DNA of 39,345 nucleotides, taken from positions 1 through 39,345 of the forward strand of contig JAENWR010000025.1 in the NCBI GenBank assembly GCA_016649895.1, in the 5' to 3' direction. Below the pieces are notes generated by a model that ran no database searches, was not told the origin of the DNA, and saw only the letters and a program-made list of their open reading frames with translations. Of this stretch, positions 8,081-18,986 are shown piece after piece. Numbering within the stretch: position 1 is the stretch's first letter; every line of letters begins with the position of its first letter. The position numbers were made by a program, and so were the translations under genes. This DNA is from Acidimicrobiia bacterium. Lineage in GTDB: Bacteria; Actinomycetota; Acidimicrobiia; Acidimicrobiales; SKKL01.

Positions 8081-8086
8081 CCGGCC

Positions 8087-8584
8087 GTGGCCCCCGACAC
8101 GTCCGCCTCCCCTTCGCCCGCCTCCCCGTCGCCCGACACCGCCGTCCGCGTCGCCATCGGCGCCGACCACGCCGGGTTCGCGCTGAAGCACCACCTCGTG
8201 GTCACCCTCGGCGACCTGGGCTTCGACGTGATCGACCTCGGCACCGACAGCGAGGAGTCGGTGGACTACCCGCCGATCTGCGCAGCCGTGGGCCGCGAGG
8301 TGGTCGAGGGTCGGGCCGACCGGGGCATCGTGCTCGGCGGTAGCGGCCAGGGCGAGCAGATCGCCGCCAACAAGGTCGACGGGGTGCGCGCCGCCCTGTG
8401 CAACGATCTGTTCACCGCCCGGCTCTCGCGCGAGCACAACGACGCCAACGTCCTGTCGATGGGCGGCCGCATCGTGGCGTTCGGCCTGGCCGACGAGATC
8501 CTGAAGCTCTGGCTCGACACCCCGTTCGAGGGTGGCCGCCACCAACGCCGGATCGACCAGATCACGGCCATCGAGGAGTCCTGA
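8087..8584 (+). CDS. rpiB: Ribose-5-phosphate isomerase B
   Basis: RpiB interconverts ribose 5-phosphate and ribulose 5-phosphate in the pentose phosphate pathway. The 165-residue protein has IGADHAGF (24-31; Asp27, His28) and the loop GGSGQGE (84-90). The catalytic Cys of the E. coli enzyme is absent; Glu90 fits the Glu that serves as base in M. tuberculosis RpiB, so this is the actinobacterial subtype. The first 18 residues are a Ser/Pro/Ala tail; a later start is possible but the -10 spacing supports this GTG. Its stop overlaps the glyA start by one base. Confidence 0.93.
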   Translation: MAPDTSASPSPASPSPDTAVRVAIGADHAGFALKHHLVVTLGDLGFDVIDLGTDSEESVDYPPICAAVGREVVEGRADRGIVLGGSGQGEQIAANKVDGVRAALCNDLFTARLSREHNDANVLSMGGRIVAFGLADEILKLWLDTPFEGGRHQRRIDQITAIEES

Positions 8585-9831
8585 TGCCCTGGCCCACCGA
8601 CACCGATCCCGACGACGAGGTCACCGAGATCCTCGGGCGCGAGCTCGATCGCCAGAACACCACGATCCAGCTCATCGCGTCGGAGAACTTCACGTCGCCG
8701 GCGGTCATCGCCGCCACCGGTTCGGTGCTCACCAACAAGTACAGCGAGGGCTACCCCGGCAAGCGCTACTACGGCGGCAACGCGGTGATCGACGAGGTCG
8801 AGGACCTGGCCCGCCGCCGGGTGTGCGAGCTGTTCGGCGCCGAGCACGCAAACGTGCAGCCCCACGCCGGCGCCAACGCCAACCTCGCGGTGTACCTGGC
8901 GTTCCTCGAGGCCGGCGACACCGTGCTCGGCATGAGCCTCGACCACGGCGGTCACCTGACCCACGGGTCACCGGTGAACATCAGCGGCCGCATGTACGAC
9001 TTCGTCCCCTACGGCGTCACGCCGTCCGACGAGCGCCTCGACTACGACCAGATCCGCGATCTTGCCGTCGCCAGCAAGCCGAAGATGATCGTGGCCGGCG
9101 CCACCGCGTACCCCCGCATCATCGAGCCCGAGCCGCTGCGGGCCATCGCCGACGAGGTCGGTGCCCTGCTGTTCTTCGATGCCGCGCACATCGCCGGGCT
9201 CATCGCCGGGGGTGTGCACCCCAACCCCGTGCCATACGCCGACGTCGTCACCTTCACCACCCACAAGACGCTGCGTGGCCCGCGTGGCGGCTGCATCCTC
9301 ACCCGCGCCGAGCACGCTACAGCCATCGACAAGGCGGTGTTCCCGGGCCTGCAGGGGGGGCCGCTCGAGCACGTGATCGCCGCCAAGGCCATCGCGTTCC
9401 GCGAGGCGGCCGACCCGTCGTTCCGCACGTACGCGGCGCAGATCGTGGCCAACGCGCAGGCGCTCGCTGCCGCGCTCGCCGGGCATGGCTTCCGTCTCGT
9501 CTCGGGCGGCACCGACAACCACCTGATGCTGGTCGACCTGCGGCCCTTCGATGCCGGCCTCACCGGCAAGTTGGCCCAGGAGGCGCTCGACCAGGCGGGC
9601 ATCACCCTCAACCGCAACGCGATCCCCGACGATCCCCGCTCCCCGTTCGTCACGAGCGGCCTGCGCATCGGCACGCCAGCGGTCACCACCCAGGGGATGA
9701 CCGAGCCGGAGATGGCCACCATCGCCGAGCTCATCTCCCGCGCGCTGCGCGGCCGCGACGACGACGCCGAGTTGGCCTCGGTGCACGACGAGGTCACCAC
9801 CCTCTGCGCCAAGTTCACCCCGTACCGCTGA
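8584..9831 (+). CDS. glyA: Serine hydroxymethyltransferase
   Basis: GlyA converts serine and tetrahydrofolate to glycine and methylene-tetrahydrofolate, using PLP, and feeds one-carbon metabolism. The 415-residue length is typical. Visible motifs are [14 protein letters not shown], the [15 protein letters not shown] substrate region and [14 protein letters not shown], where Lys228 should bind PLP. The ATG overlaps the rpiB stop (TGATG), so the two are translationally coupled. The frame stays open upstream inside rpiB, but the family N-terminus supports this start. Confidence 0.97.
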   Translation: MPWPTDTDPDDEVTEILGRELDRQNTTIQLIASENFTSPAVIAATGSVLTNKYSEGYPGKRYYGGNAVIDEVEDLARRRVCELFGAEHANVQPHAGANANLAVYLAFLEAGDTVLGMSLDHGGHLTHGSPVNISGRMYDFVPYGVTPSDERLDYDQIRDLAVASKPKMIVAGATAYPRIIEPEPLRAIADEVGALLFFDAAHIAGLIAGGVHPNPVPYADVVTFTTHKTLRGPRGGCILTRAEHATAIDKAVFPGLQGGPLEHVIAAKAIAFREAADPSFRTYAAQIVANAQALAAALAGHGFRLVSGGTDNHLMLVDLRPFDAGLTGKLAQEALDQAGITLNRNAIPDDPRSPFVTSGLRIGTPAVTTQGMTEPEMATIAELISRALRGRDDDAELASVHDEVTTLCAKFTPYR

Positions 9832-9847
9832 GCGGTCGGTCACGACC

Positions 9848-11071
9848 GTGACGGGGTGGGGGCCCTACGTCGTGGTGCTCGCGGTGAGCGCCGCGACGAC
9901 GCTGGTGGCCACGGGAGCGTGGCGTTGGCTCGCCGTTCGTCGACGGCTGGTCGTGCCGCCCGACGAGCGGAAGATCCACGCGGTGCCGCTGGCCACCCTC
10001 GGCGGGGTCGGGATGCTCGCCGGGTTCGGTGTCGGCCTGCTGTGGGCGTGGGGGAGCGGCGACTTCGCCGAGGTCTTCGGCGCCAGCACCGAGCCGCTCG
10101 GCGTGGCGCTCGCCGTGCTCGTCATCCACGGGGTCGGCGCCATCGACGAGGTGCGCAAGTGCCTGGGCAGCCCGAGCTACCTGCACGACGGCGTGTCGGC
10201 ACCGGCGAAGATGGCCGGGATGGTGCTCGCCGGCAGCATCATGTCGATCGCCGGCGTCACGATCCTCCACTTCCGCGTGCCGTTCGGCGAGTCGCTCGGG
10301 TTCGGCGACCTGTTCGTGCTGTCGCCCGATCTGTCGGCGCTCGTCACCGTGGTCTGGGTGCTCGGCATGGCCAACGCCATCAACTTCATCGACGGCCTCG
10401 ACGGGTTGGCGGCCGGCATCGTCGCCATCGCATCGGCCGCGTTCTTCCTCTACTCCGACCTGCTGGCCGGGGAGGGCTTGATCGACCCCGGCAACCTCGG
10501 CCCGTTGCTGTCGGTGATCGTGCTCGGCATGTGCCTGGGCTTTCTGCCATGGAACGTCCACCCGGCGAAGATCATGATGGGGGACAACGGCGCGCTGATG
10601 CTCGGGCTGCTCATGGCCGCGGCGACGATCTCGGTGGGCGGACGCTCGTCCGACCCGTTCTCCGGCCAGGCCTACTTCTTCTACGCACCGCTCTTCATCC
10701 CGCTCGTCATCCTCGGTGTTCCCATCATCGACACCGCGGCGTCGATCATCCGGCGGGCGATCAAGGGTGGTAGCCCGGCGGCGGCCGACAAGGGACACCT
10801 CCACCACCGCCTCATCCGACTCGGCCACGGCCAGTGGCGCAGCGTGGCCATCCTCTGGACGTGGACCGCGCTGCTGTCGGGCTTCGTGCTCTACCCCGCC
10901 TACTCGGGCCGCGGCAACGCCGTGGTGCCGTTCGGCATCGGTGCCCTGGCGCTGGCGCTCTACACCCTCTTGCACCCAGGAGTGCGGGCGGCTCGGGCCG
11001 CGGCCAACGGCGACGCCTCGTCCTCGGAGGTCGACGAGCCGGTTCGGTCCGAGGCGCCCGACGGCGACTAG
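9848..11071 (+). CDS. wecA: Undecaprenyl/decaprenyl-phosphate GlcNAc-1-phosphate transferase
   Basis: This membrane enzyme joins GlcNAc-1-phosphate from UDP-GlcNAc to a polyprenyl phosphate and so starts cell-envelope polymer synthesis. The 407-residue protein has about ten hydrophobic segments and the family motifs PDERKIHAVPLATLGG (38-53), NAINFIDGLDGLAAG, MGDNGALMLG and KGHLHHRLIRLGHGQ. The usual Asp-Asp pair of the first cytoplasmic loop reads Asp100-Glu101. The C-terminus is an acidic tail. It lies just before the atp operon, as rfe does in M. tuberculosis. The GTG start has no clear ribosome binding site. Confidence 0.92.
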   Translation: MTGWGPYVVVLAVSAATTLVATGAWRWLAVRRRLVVPPDERKIHAVPLATLGGVGMLAGFGVGLLWAWGSGDFAEVFGASTEPLGVALAVLVIHGVGAIDEVRKCLGSPSYLHDGVSAPAKMAGMVLAGSIMSIAGVTILHFRVPFGESLGFGDLFVLSPDLSALVTVVWVLGMANAINFIDGLDGLAAGIVAIASAAFFLYSDLLAGEGLIDPGNLGPLLSVIVLGMCLGFLPWNVHPAKIMMGDNGALMLGLLMAAATISVGGRSSDPFSGQAYFFYAPLFIPLVILGVPIIDTAASIIRRAIKGGSPAAADKGHLHHRLIRLGHGQWRSVAILWTWTALLSGFVLYPAYSGRGNAVVPFGIGALALALYTLLHPGVRAARAAANGDASSSEVDEPVRSEAPDGD

Positions 11072-11109
11072 AGTGCCCCGGGCCCCGATGCATCGGTACC
11101 CCGTTCGAC

Positions 11110-11138
11110 TTGCAGCCGAGCGCGTGCCTTCGTAGGTT
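11110..11138 (+). promoter_or_regulatory. Promoter of the ATP synthase operon
   Basis: TTGCAG (11110-11115), a 17-base spacer and TAGGTT (11133-11138) form the best -35/-10 pair in the window. It would give a leader of about 45 bases before atpZ with a GGAG-containing ribosome binding region. A second -10-like TAGAGT overlaps the wecA stop codon at 11069-11074. Confidence 0.6.
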
Positions 11139-11188
11139 GCGCAAACATTCACAAGCACGCCAGATGGTGTGCCGGAGCAGAGGCAGCA

Positions 11189-11581
11189 GTGGATCAGCCA
11201 AGCACGTCGAGCACAGCATCGAACGCCCTCGCGTCGATCAAGGCTCCGCCGCGCAACTTCAATCCCCGTCGCAACGACCCCGTCTCGGTCGGCTTCGAGC
11301 TCGTGGGCACGCCGGCGTTGTCCAGCTTCCTCGGCTTCCTGCTCGACCGCGCCCTCGGCACCGGGCCACTCTTCGCTCTGTCCTTCGCCTTCCTGGGCGG
11401 CGTCACCGTCGTCGGTCTGGTGATGTGGCGCTACAACAACGAGATGGCCGAGCTCGACACCGAGCGTCGCGACACGAGTCGCCAGCGGGGCTACCGCCCG
11501 GCTCGCTGGGACCACACGACCACCAGTTCGGTCAGCTCCGCACCCGCCGATCCCGCGGTGCGCGAGGACGTGCCCACGTGA
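11189..11581 (+). CDS. atpZ: AtpZ-like small membrane protein of the ATP synthase operon
   Basis: This 130-residue protein has two membrane spans in the middle (FELVGTPALSSFLGFLLDRALG, then FALSFAFLGGVTVVGLVMWRY), separated by GTGP, which is the layout of the AtpZ/AtpI-related family. Its N-terminus is basic and its C-terminus polar. AtpZ proteins act with AtpI, proposed roles being help in c-ring assembly and divalent cation transport. It starts at a GTG and ends in a GTGA overlap with the next gene. The gene name rests on size, topology and position; sequence identity is low in this family. Confidence 0.7.
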   Translation: MDQPSTSSTASNALASIKAPPRNFNPRRNDPVSVGFELVGTPALSSFLGFLLDRALGTGPLFALSFAFLGGVTVVGLVMWRYNNEMAELDTERRDTSRQRGYRPARWDHTTTSSVSSAPADPAVREDVPT

Positions 11582-12033
11582 CCGCCCTCACCACCCGCTT
11601 CGACCCGAGCTCGGCCCCCGAGCAGCAGGTCGCCAACCACATCGCCACCCGGGCCGCCTACCTGGCGCCAGTGCTGCTCGTGATCGCCGGCATCGGCTGG
11701 GGGCTCGACGGCGTCGCCTCGACCTCGGTGGCCGTGGGGCTCGTCGTCGTCAACTTCCTCCTCGCCGCGGCCATCCTCACCTACGCCGGCCGCATCTCCA
11801 TCGCCCTGCTCATGGCCGCCACCATGTTCGGCTACATCCTTCGCCTCGGCGTCCTGGCCGGGGCGGTCCTCGCGCTGCGCAACCAGCCCTGGATGGAGAT
11901 GCTCCCGTTCGGCCTGACGCTCATCGTCACCCACCTGGGCCTCCTGCTCTGGGAGACCAAGTACGTGTCGGCATCCCTCGCCTATCCCGGGCTCAAGCCC
12001 ACGGCGACCTCGCCCGGATCCATCAAGGAGTAA
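11578..12033 (+). CDS. atpI: ATP synthase protein I-like membrane protein
   Basis: The 151-residue product has four hydrophobic segments (about 28-45, 51-70, 75-101 and 108-125). This is the size and topology of AtpI, the non-structural first-operon protein that helps c-ring assembly, and of Rv1303 at the same place in M. tuberculosis. The polar N-terminus (MTALTTRFDPSSAPEQQVAN) is cytosolic. The GTG start overlaps the atpZ stop by four bases and the stop lies 8 bases before atpB. Confidence 0.75.
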   Translation: MTALTTRFDPSSAPEQQVANHIATRAAYLAPVLLVIAGIGWGLDGVASTSVAVGLVVVNFLLAAAILTYAGRISIALLMAATMFGYILRLGVLAGAVLALRNQPWMEMLPFGLTLIVTHLGLLLWETKYVSASLAYPGLKPTATSPGSIKE

Positions 12034-12041
12034 CGACCACC

Positions 12042-12809
12042 GTGGTGTTCAGCCTTGCGTTCCCCCCGATCAGCCATCTCCTCGAGTGGCCCGACATCTG
12101 GTTCGAGGGGACCTTCTACGCGATCAACAAGGTCGCGCTCATCAACATCGCCTCGGTGTTGCTGATCCTCGGCTTCCTCTTCGCCGCCGGCCGCAAGAAG
12201 GCCCTGGTGCCCACGGGCAGCCAGAACGCCACCGAGGCGTTCGTCGACTGGATCCGCAGCGACATCGTCATGCAGACCATGGGGCCCAAGGGCCTCAGTT
12301 GGACCCCGTTCCTCACGTTGCTGTTCATGTTCATCTTCGTGAACAACATCGCCGAGATCATCCCGCCGATCTACATGCCGGCCAACGGCCGCCTCGCCGG
12401 GCCGCTGGTGCTGGCGCTCGTGGTCTACGTCATCTGGAACTTCCAGGGGCTGAAGCACCAAGGTTTCGTCGGCTACTTCAAGGGTGCCCTCTTCCCGCCC
12501 GGTCTGCCGAAGTTCCTCTACGTCCTGGTGACCCCGATCGAGTTCATCTCGACCTTCCTCATCCGGCCGTTCTCCCACACCGTGCGGCTCTTCGCCAACA
12601 TGATGGCCGGCCACATCCTGCTCGCGACCTTCGCCATCCTGACCGCGGCGCTCTGGGCCGCCCAGCCCTACGTCGTGCTCATCCCGCTGCCCTTCGCCAT
12701 GCTCACCGGCGTGCTGATGTTCGAGATCGTCGTGGCCCTCCTGCAGGCCTTCATCTTCACCATCCTCGCCGCCGTCTACATCGGTGGGGCCATCAACCCC
12801 GAGCACTGA
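12042..12809 (+). CDS. atpB: F0F1 ATP synthase subunit a
   Basis: Subunit a forms the two proton half-channels against the c-ring. The 255-residue protein has five to six membrane spans. The essential Arg is Arg182 in FSHTVRLFANMMAGH, and the first-span region TPFLTLLFMFIFVNNIAEIIP is typical. It starts at a GTG right after atpI. A strong hairpin in the 83-base gap to atpE may adjust relative expression. Confidence 0.97.
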   Translation: MVFSLAFPPISHLLEWPDIWFEGTFYAINKVALINIASVLLILGFLFAAGRKKALVPTGSQNATEAFVDWIRSDIVMQTMGPKGLSWTPFLTLLFMFIFVNNIAEIIPPIYMPANGRLAGPLVLALVVYVIWNFQGLKHQGFVGYFKGALFPPGLPKFLYVLVTPIEFISTFLIRPFSHTVRLFANMMAGHILLATFAILTAALWAAQPYVVLIPLPFAMLTGVLMFEIVVALLQAFIFTILAAVYIGGAINPEH

Positions 12810-12819
12810 TCCGCAGCAC

Positions 12820-12839
12820 CCCGGCGGACGCCCGCCGGG
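12820..12839 (+). promoter_or_regulatory. Strong hairpin in the atpB-atpE gap
   Basis: CCCGGCGG and CCGCCGGG form a perfect 8-bp GC stem with a 4-base loop, 10 bases after the atpB stop and about 50 bases before atpE. There is no T-tract and the operon continues, so it is more likely an mRNA processing or stability element that raises atpE relative to atpB than a full terminator. Confidence 0.5.
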
Positions 12840-12859
12840 CCCGTCCTCTGTCCCAGTAG

Positions 12860-13156
<297 letters not shown>

Positions 13157-13164
13157 GAGCAACC

Positions 13165-13863
13165 GTGCGCATTCGTACCGCCATCGTGGCGGCACTGGTG
13201 CTGGTCGGTGCGACCTTCGGGTTCGCGTCGCCGGCCAGTGCCTCAGAAAGCATCGGCTCCTGTGTCGCCGAGGTCGCAGCCGAGCTCGAGGGGCTCACGG
13301 CCGAGGGTCTGTCCGAGGAGGAGGCCCTTCACGAGGTCGAGGCCCAGGCCGAGGCCTGCGTCGAGGCCCCGAACCCGGTGTTCCCCGCGGCCAACGAGCT
13401 CATCTGGATCAGCATCTCGTTCGCGATCGTGCTGTTCCTCGGGCTCAAGTTCGCCCTTCCCGCCGCCACCGCGGCGATGGGTGCTCGCACCGAGAAGATC
13501 CGCACCGACCTCGAGACCGCCGAACGCACCCGCACCGACGCCGAGACCGAGGCGGCCAAGTACCGCGAGTCGCTCGGCGACGCCCAGGCCGAGTCGGCCC
13601 GCATCATCGACGAGGCACGCGCGGATGGGGAGCGGGTCAAGGCGGCGAAGATCGCCGAAGGCGAGGCACAGGCAGCAGAGATCCTCAGCCGCGCTACCTC
13701 AGAGGCTGAGTCGCGCAAGGCCCAGGCCCTGTCCGACCTCCGCTCCGAGGTCGTCGCCCTCGCGGTGGGCGCCGCCGAGCAGGTCGTCCAGCGCAACCTC
13801 GACGCATCGGCCCAGTCCGAGCTCATCGAGAACTACATCAACCAGGTCGGATCCCAGAACTGA
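13165..13863 (+). CDS. atpF: F0F1 ATP synthase subunit b with a signal peptide and Cys-bearing extension
   Basis: Subunit b is the peripheral stalk that holds F1 to subunit a. From about residue 77 on it is a normal b subunit: one membrane span (ELIWISISFAIVLFLGLKFAL) and a long charged coiled coil. Before that it has an apparent signal peptide (MRIRTAIVAALVLVGATFGF, possible cleavage after ASPASA near 26) and about 50 acidic residues with Cys33 and Cys65, which would lie outside the membrane. Total length is 232, against about 160-170 in most bacteria. The GTG start follows atpE by 8 bases, after GGAG. Confidence 0.93.
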   Translation: MRIRTAIVAALVLVGATFGFASPASASESIGSCVAEVAAELEGLTAEGLSEEEALHEVEAQAEACVEAPNPVFPAANELIWISISFAIVLFLGLKFALPAATAAMGARTEKIRTDLETAERTRTDAETEAAKYRESLGDAQAESARIIDEARADGERVKAAKIAEGEAQAAEILSRATSEAESRKAQALSDLRSEVVALAVGAAEQVVQRNLDASAQSELIENYINQVGSQN

Positions 13864-13900
13864 TGTCGATGTTCGGGTCCACCGCCGATGGGAGGACGTG

Positions 13901-14428
13901 ATGGTCGGAGACCACGCTGCGGCGTACGCCGAAGCACTCTTCGCCGTGACCCGCGTGGAGGGCAACCACACGCGGGTCGAAGACGAGCTGTTCCGGTTCG
14001 CCCGGGCCTTCGAAGGGTCCGAGGAGCTCCAAGCGGCTCTCGCCGACCCGGCGACACCGGCGGCTCGCCGCCAGCAGATCGTCGAGGACCTCCTCGCCAG
14101 CGCGGCCAGCGGCACCACGGTGGGCATCGTCTCGCTCATCGTCGCCAGCGGTCGCGTCAACGACCTTCCCGAGATCGTCGACGCCTTCGTCGAGCGCGTC
14201 GCTCAGCAGAGCGGCAGCCGGATCGCCACCGTGCGCTCCGCGGTCGAGCTGAGCTCGGACCAGCAGGAGCGCTTGGCTGCGGCCCTGCGCACCTCTGTCG
14301 GTCACGAGGTCACCGTCAAGGTCATCGTCGATCCCAGTGTCCTGGGTGGGATCGTCACCCAGATCGGCGACACCGTCATCGATGGCAGCGTCCGGCGCCG
14401 CCTCCACCAGCTGCGCGAAGCATTCTGA
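13901..14428 (+). CDS. atpH: F0F1 ATP synthase subunit delta
   Basis: Delta caps the alpha3-beta3 head and joins it to subunit b. The 175-residue protein has the usual N-terminal six-helix domain and the C-terminal motif DPSVLGGIVTQIGDTVIDGSVRRRL. It is a separate gene here, whereas mycobacteria carry a b-delta fusion. The ATG at 13901 was chosen because GGAGG lies 5 bases before it; an adjacent GTG at 13898 is too close to that site. Confidence 0.95.
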   Translation: MVGDHAAAYAEALFAVTRVEGNHTRVEDELFRFARAFEGSEELQAALADPATPAARRQQIVEDLLASAASGTTVGIVSLIVASGRVNDLPEIVDAFVERVAQQSGSRIATVRSAVELSSDQQERLAAALRTSVGHEVTVKVIVDPSVLGGIVTQIGDTVIDGSVRRRLHQLREAF

Positions 14429-14455
14429 GCCCGAGCAGGAGATCTGCGAGATCCA

Positions 14456-16093
14456 ATGGCTGACTTGAACATCAACACCACCGACATCGCTGCCGCCCTC
14501 CGGGCCAACCTCGAGGGCTTCAAGCCCACGCTCGAGGCCACCCAGGTGGGCCGCGTCCTCGAGGTCGGCGACGGCATCGCCCGCATCTCGGGTCTCCCGG
14601 GTGCGGCCGTGAACGAGCTCCTCGAGTTCGAGAACGGTCTCCTCGGCCTGGCCCTCAACCTCGACGAGGGCTCCATCGGTGCCGTGGTGCTCGGTGAGGT
14701 CGACGAGATCGAAGAGGGACAGGCCGTTCGCGCCACCGGCGACATCTTGTCGGTTCCGGTCGGCGACGGCCTCCTCGGTCGCGTCGTCAACGCCCTCGGC
14801 GAGCCCATCGACGGCAAGGGCGCGGTCTCCAACGTCCAGACCCGACGCATGGAGGTCCAGGCGCCCGGCATCATGGGCCGCAAGCCCGTGCACGAGCCGC
14901 TCCAGACCGGCATCAAGGCCATCGACGCCATGATCCCCATCGGCCGTGGCCAGCGCGAGCTCATCATCGGCGACCGCAAGACGGGCAAGACCGCCGTCGC
15001 CATCGACACGATCATCAACCAGAAGGGCCTGGGGGTGAACTGCGTCTACGTGGCCATCGGCCAAAAGGCGTCCACCGTGGCCCAGACCGTCGCCACCCTC
15101 GAGCAGCACGGTGCCATGGACTACACGGTCGTCGTGGTCGCTCCGGCGTCCGACTCCGCTCCGTTCAAGTACCTGGCCCCCTACGCGGGATGTGCCATGG
15201 GCCAGCACTGGATGGACAACGGGGCCCACGCCCTCGCCGTCTACGACGACCTCTCCAAGCAGGCCGAGGCCTACCGCCAGATGTCGCTGCTGCTGCGCCG
15301 TCCGCCGGGCCGCGAGGCCTACCCGGGCGACGTGTTCTACCTGCACAGCCGCCTGCTCGAACGGGCCGCCAAGCTCTCCGACGAGCTCGGCGCTGGTTCC
15401 CTCACCGCCCTCCCGGTCATCGAGACCAAGGCGGGCGACATCTCGGCCTACATCCCCACCAACGTGATCTCGATCACCGATGGGCAGATCTTCCTCGAGG
15501 ACGACCTCTTCAAATCGGGCGTGCGGCCGGCCATCAACGTCGGCCAGTCGGTCTCCCGAGTTGGTGGCGCCGCCCAGATCAAGGCCATGAAGACAGCGGT
15601 GGGCACCATGAAGGGCGACCTCGCCCAGTTCCGCGAGCTCGAGGCGTTCGCCTCGCTCGGCTCCGAGCTCGACGCGGTGTCCCAGGCCCAGCTCGACCGT
15701 GGATACCGCCTCGTCGAGCTGCTGAAGCAGGGTCTCAACTCGCCGATGTCGGTCGAGGAGCAGGTCGTGTCGATCTTCGCAGGTACCCGCGGCTATCTCG
15801 ATCCGGTGCCGGTCACCGACGTGAAGCGCTTCGAGTCAGAGCTGCTCGACTGGTTCCGCTCCCGGCACGGCGACGTGCTGAGCGCCATCAAGACCGACGG
15901 CAAGGTGCCCGACGAGGACGCCTTCGTCGCCGCCATCGAAGCCTTCGGCGCCCAGTTCCAGCCCCCGGCGGGAGCCCCCGGCGCCGAGCCCGACGCCCAG
16001 GACCAGGCCGACGCCGAGAGCCGCCTCGCCGGAGGACGCCGCGAGGGGATCCTCCCCGAGGAGGAGACCACGCGCGAGGGTGACGCCTCCTAA
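14456..16093 (+). CDS. atpA: F0F1 ATP synthase subunit alpha
   Basis: Alpha forms the non-catalytic nucleotide sites of F1. The 545-residue protein has the beta-barrel N-terminus, Walker A GDRKTGKT at 172-179, [13 protein letters not shown] and the alpha signature [17 protein letters not shown]. It is longer than usual (about 510) because of an acidic C-terminal tail of about 40 residues (from near 506). Actinobacterial alpha subunits often carry such a tail; in mycobacteria it suppresses ATP hydrolysis. CAGGAG precedes the ATG. The stop overlaps the atpG start by one base. Confidence 0.97.
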   Translation: MADLNINTTDIAAALRANLEGFKPTLEATQVGRVLEVGDGIARISGLPGAAVNELLEFENGLLGLALNLDEGSIGAVVLGEVDEIEEGQAVRATGDILSVPVGDGLLGRVVNALGEPIDGKGAVSNVQTRRMEVQAPGIMGRKPVHEPLQTGIKAIDAMIPIGRGQRELIIGDRKTGKTAVAIDTIINQKGLGVNCVYVAIGQKASTVAQTVATLEQHGAMDYTVVVVAPASDSAPFKYLAPYAGCAMGQHWMDNGAHALAVYDDLSKQAEAYRQMSLLLRRPPGREAYPGDVFYLHSRLLERAAKLSDELGAGSLTALPVIETKAGDISAYIPTNVISITDGQIFLEDDLFKSGVRPAINVGQSVSRVGGAAQIKAMKTAVGTMKGDLAQFRELEAFASLGSELDAVSQAQLDRGYRLVELLKQGLNSPMSVEEQVVSIFAGTRGYLDPVPVTDVKRFESELLDWFRSRHGDVLSAIKTDGKVPDEDAFVAAIEAFGAQFQPPAGAPGAEPDAQDQADAESRLAGGRREGILPEEETTREGDAS

Positions 16094-17046
16094 TGGCCGG
16101 CGGCAAGGAGCGCATCCTCCGGCGACGGATCACCTCGGTCCAGTCGACCAAGAAGATCACCCGCGCCATGGAGCTCATCGCGGCCACTCGCGTGGCCAAG
16201 GCCCAGCAGCGGGCGGCCGAGGCGCGCCCCTACGCCGAGCAGATCACCGGCGTCATCCAGGACCTCGCCGAGGGTGGGGCCGACGTCGACCACCCGCTGC
16301 TGCGCAAGGTCGAGGATCCACAGAAGGTGGCGTTCGTCGTCATCACCTCCGACCGAGGCCTTGCCGGCGCCTACAACAGCTCGGTCATCCGTGCGGCCGA
16401 GCGCGAGATCATGGCGCTGCGCGCCCAGGGCAAGGACTACTCGCTGGTCATCATCGGCAAGAAGGCCGAGACGTACTTCCGGTTCCGGAACTACACGATC
16501 GACGCCGTCTACCACAAGATCAGCGACACGCCCCGCTTCGAGGACGCTCGCATGGTGGCCCAGCAGGTGAACGACATGTTCATCGACGGCGATGTCGACC
16601 AGGTCGAGCTCATCTACACCCGCTTCCTCACCCTCGCCTCCCAGCAGGTGGCGGTGCGGCGCTTCCTGCCGCTGCAGACCCGTGAGCGCACCGACACCAG
16701 CGAGGCGTTGGCCGGCTTCGAGTTCGAGCCCTCGGCCGAGGGCGTCCTCACCGCGCTGCTGCCCCGCTACGTCGAGGCCCGGCTCTTCGCCGCCCTCCTC
16801 GACGCCGCCGCATCCGAGCACGCCAACCGGCAGCGGGCCATGAAGGCCGCCACCGACAACGCCGAAGAGCTCATCATCAAGCTGTCCCGGGCCATGAACC
16901 GTGCCCGCCAGGATTCCATCACCACCGAGATCATGGAGATCGTCAGCGGCGCCGAGGCGCTGCGGGCCGACAAGGGAGACGTGAGCGACCTGCTCCTCGA
17001 CCGAATGTTCGCCGCCGACATCTTCCCCGACCACAGCGTCCGCTGA
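16093..17046 (+). CDS. atpG: F0F1 ATP synthase subunit gamma
   Basis: Gamma is the rotating central shaft. The 317-residue protein starts [38 protein letters not shown]-like, as the family does, with VVITSDRGLAGAYNSSVIRAA in the Rossmann-like part and the C-terminal shaft helix NAEELIIKLSRAMNRARQDSITTEIMEIVSGAEAL. It begins in the TAATG overlap with atpA and precedes atpD by 21 bases. Confidence 0.97.
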   Translation: MAGGKERILRRRITSVQSTKKITRAMELIAATRVAKAQQRAAEARPYAEQITGVIQDLAEGGADVDHPLLRKVEDPQKVAFVVITSDRGLAGAYNSSVIRAAEREIMALRAQGKDYSLVIIGKKAETYFRFRNYTIDAVYHKISDTPRFEDARMVAQQVNDMFIDGDVDQVELIYTRFLTLASQQVAVRRFLPLQTRERTDTSEALAGFEFEPSAEGVLTALLPRYVEARLFAALLDAAASEHANRQRAMKAATDNAEELIIKLSRAMNRARQDSITTEIMEIVSGAEALRADKGDVSDLLLDRMFAADIFPDHSVR

Positions 17047-18525
<1,479 letters not shown>

Positions 18526-18526
18526 C

Positions 18527-18910
18527 GTGCTGCAGGTCGAGCTCGTCTCGCCCGAGAAGATCCTCTTCTCCGGGGAAGCCGAGATGGTCGTCGCCCGCAC
18601 CGCCGGCGGTGACATCGCCTTCCAGCCCGGCCACGTGCCGTTCATCGGCACGCTGGCCGACCACCCGGTACGGATCTTGTTCGCCGGTGGCCAGGAGGAG
18701 ATGGTGGCGGTGCACGAGGGCTTCGTCGAGTGCGCCCACGACCGCGTCACCATCCTGTCCGACATCGCCGAGCTGTCGAGCCAGATCGACGTGAACCGGG
18801 CCGAGGCCGCCCGGGCCCGAGCCGAGGCCAACGCCGACCAGCTCGACGAGTCCACCCGCGAGGCGGCCTTGCGACGGGCCCAGGTGCGCATCCAGGTCGC
18901 CGGAAGCTGA
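18527..18910 (+). CDS. atpC: F0F1 ATP synthase subunit epsilon
   Basis: Epsilon sits on gamma and regulates ATP hydrolysis. The 127-residue protein has the N-terminal beta-sandwich (VELVSPEKILFSGEAEMVVART, GDIAFQPGHVPFIGTL) and a C-terminal two-helix hairpin rich in Ala, Arg and Glu. It starts at a GTG one base after the atpD stop and has the usual length. It is the last gene of the operon. Confidence 0.96.
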   Translation: MLQVELVSPEKILFSGEAEMVVARTAGGDIAFQPGHVPFIGTLADHPVRILFAGGQEEMVAVHEGFVECAHDRVTILSDIAELSSQIDVNRAEAARARAEANADQLDESTREAALRRAQVRIQVAGS

Positions 18911-18950
18911 GAGGTGCCCGCCACGAGCGTCCCTCCCAGCGGGCGTTCAG

Positions 18951-18980
18951 GGCCGCCGTTCGCCGCCGTTCGCCGCCGTC
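18951..18980 (+). repeat. Three tandem 10-bp repeats at the start of the post-atpC gene
   Basis: Three near-identical units (GGCCGCCGTT, CGCCGCCGTT, CGCCGCCGTC) stand in a row. Ten is not a multiple of three, so each gain or loss changes the reading frame. Removing one unit joins the GTG frame at 18914 to the hydrophobic start of the following protein. Confidence 0.8.
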
Positions 18981-18986
18981 GCGCTG

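Noticed and set aside
11088-11135. 15-codon frame starting ATG-CAT in the atpZ leader
   Set aside because: It overlaps the -35 and part of the -10 of the best atp promoter, so most of it would not be transcribed from that promoter, and it has no ribosome binding site.
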